Assembly: GCA_965223025.1 (NCBI GenBank)
Contig: CBDCVP010000023.1
Span: forward strand, 2,914,001-2,978,000
Direction: 5' to 3'
Source: JABDMH01 sp965223025
GTDB lineage: Bacteria > Bacteroidota > Bacteroidia > Chitinophagales > Saprospiraceae
Length of the DNA: 64,000 bases
The position numbers and the translations under genes are program-made. Below, piece after piece: positions 63,316-64,000 of this stretch. The notes under the pieces are model-generated. The model saw only the letters and a list, made by a program, of their open reading frames with translations. It did not search any database and was not told the DNA's origin. The first letter of the stretch is position 1, and every line of letters begins with the position of its first letter.

Positions 63316-63884
63316 TTTTGTTTCTCTTGATTCAGAAGTGCCTAAAAAAGTAATCGATCATTTTCTTCCTTTTAAGTCTTCTAGGGTTAGTTTCAGTTTT
63401 CGGCAGGTCACTTTTTACACAAGATCAACAAAGACTCACGGCCGCTCTAGAGGCCATTGAAGTGGTGGAATACCTCATCATCCGTGATGACCACTAATAA
63501 GTCCATACGGGATTGCAACAAATATTTTGTAACTATGAGTGTGGGAAGGTCTTGAGTTGGGAGCGAACAAGGATCGCTCAAGAAATTGAAGAATCTCTGC
63601 GCGAGCAGCACGAAATGCTGAGACAGAGCATCGCAGAGAAAGAGCTTGAAAGGAATCTTAGGCTTGAGTTGCTAATAAAAATAGATACGACCGTGGGAGA
63701 AAAAAGGCCATAGCCAAAGCATTCATAGGCCAAGGGCTACGCACACCCCACATGCTAAGTACTAACCCTCGTCTATTTCAAGACATTTCCCGAAAGCAAA
63801 CTTAAAACTCAAGGTAGCCCTCACTAGGAACAACTGTTGTTATTTAAGTAGGTGTAATAAGCGCTTTTTTTTTAACCATATATC
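63316..63884. other. Region after mnmE with two small in-frame coding-like segments
   Basis: Two segments in the same frame are separated by a double TAA. The first (63357-63497) encodes a hydrophobic stretch and then a charged part but has no ATG. The second (63513-63713) encodes a charged helix. They may be a decayed gene or two small genes; no family is recognised. The 3' end of mnmE is a known attachment site for islands such as SGI1, but no repeated att sequence is seen here. Confidence 0.4.
63513..63713 (+). CDS. Hypothetical small charged coiled-coil-like protein
   Basis: Open frame of 66 codons starting with TTG. The middle is strongly helical and charged (IAQEIEESLREQHEMLRQS, AEKELERNLRLELL). 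No family is recognised. It has no clear ribosome-binding site and may be a remnant of a longer gene whose upstream part lies at 63357-63497 in the same frame. Confidence 0.3.
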   Translation: MQQIFCNYECGKVLSWERTRIAQEIEESLREQHEMLRQSIAEKELERNLRLELLIKIDTTVGEKRP

Positions 63885-64000
63885 ATGACAATGAAAACCA
63901 TTATAGTTCTTTTTTTGACCTCTGTCGCTTTCAGTTCTATATCCGCCCAGGAAAAGCAACCCGAACATTTATTGGATGGAACTTCAATGAAATATTACTA
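63885..64000 (+). CDS. Start of a secreted protein, cut by the window edge
   Basis: Only the first 38 codons are present. ATG 63885 (or 63891, two codons later) begins a clear signal peptide (VLFLTSVAFSSISAQ), so the product is exported. The mature part starts EKQPEHLLDGTSM. Too little is available to name a family. A T9 run at 63865-63873 lies just upstream. Confidence 0.75.
   Translation, partial: MTMKTIIVLFLTSVAFSSISAQEKQPEHLLDGTSMKYY

Noticed and set aside
1..64000. CRISPR arrays, tRNA genes and rRNA genes
   Set aside because: No regularly spaced repeat array, no tRNA-like T-loop with matching acceptor stem and no rRNA signature were found on reading the window.

Overview
The window looks like a chromosomal segment of a Bacteroidota bacterium with a glycan-foraging lifestyle; the class cannot be fixed from the sequence alone. 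The evidence is two SusC/SusD pairs, a hybrid two-component regulator of the reg_prop/Y_Y_Y/AraC type, many lipoprotein signal peptides, a CarboxypepD-type TonB-dependent receptor, an FG-GAP/ASPIC-UnbV protein, and several TAnnTTTG-like promoter boxes. Base composition is mid-GC and looks even across the window.

Layout. Positions 1-1623 hold the end of an ABC-2 export operon (two permeases), followed by a structured gene-poor gap (1624-2590). Positions 2591-7376 hold the first SusC/SusD pair on the minus strand. Positions 7844-14888 are plus-strand: metallophosphoesterase, DUF3500 protein, a sulfatase whose lipoprotein leader is frameshifted at an A10 tract, a TPR protein, a sodium:solute symporter and a His-rich metal-binding lipoprotein. 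5-formyl-THF cyclo-ligase (minus) and a secreted BNR_4 beta-propeller (plus) follow. Positions 17259-30897 are a long minus-strand block read from right to left: SusC, SusD, a terminator-like hairpin and an IS1595-like transposase remnant between 43-bp direct repeats, then FG-GAP/ASPIC protein, sulfatase and DUF5107-TPR protein. Positions 31188-44500 hold a CBM9-like protein, GH29 fucosidase, the hybrid two-component regulator, GH78 rhamnosidase, an exported nucleoside hydrolase and a third sulfatase.

Positions 44661-47970 hold an SMP-30-type lactonase, a Gfo/Idh/MocA oxidoreductase and an SDR. Positions 48114-51031 hold a TonB receptor paired with a small lipoprotein. Then come a DUF6807 protein, an exported Gfo/Idh-like lipoprotein, a second DUF5107-TPR protein and an ATP-grasp protein. 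The right end returns to housekeeping functions: glycogen branching enzyme facing a stand-alone glycogen-binding (CBM48-like) protein, a DUF2652 protein, mnmE, and the start of a secreted protein cut by the window edge.

Taken together, the central 40 kb reads as a polysaccharide utilisation region. Three sulfatases, an L-rhamnosidase, an L-fucosidase-family enzyme and a possible lyase-like propeller suggest a sulfated, deoxyhexose-containing polysaccharide, perhaps algal. The two SusC/D pairs would import oligosaccharides, the regulator would sense them, and the lactonase/dehydrogenase genes could oxidise released sugars. The substrate is inference. The most notable anomalies are the A10 frameshift in a sulfatase leader, the transposase remnant flanked by a duplicated SusD gene end, two DUF5107-TPR paralogues, variant sulfatase signatures, and several genes whose natural N-terminus has no ATG.
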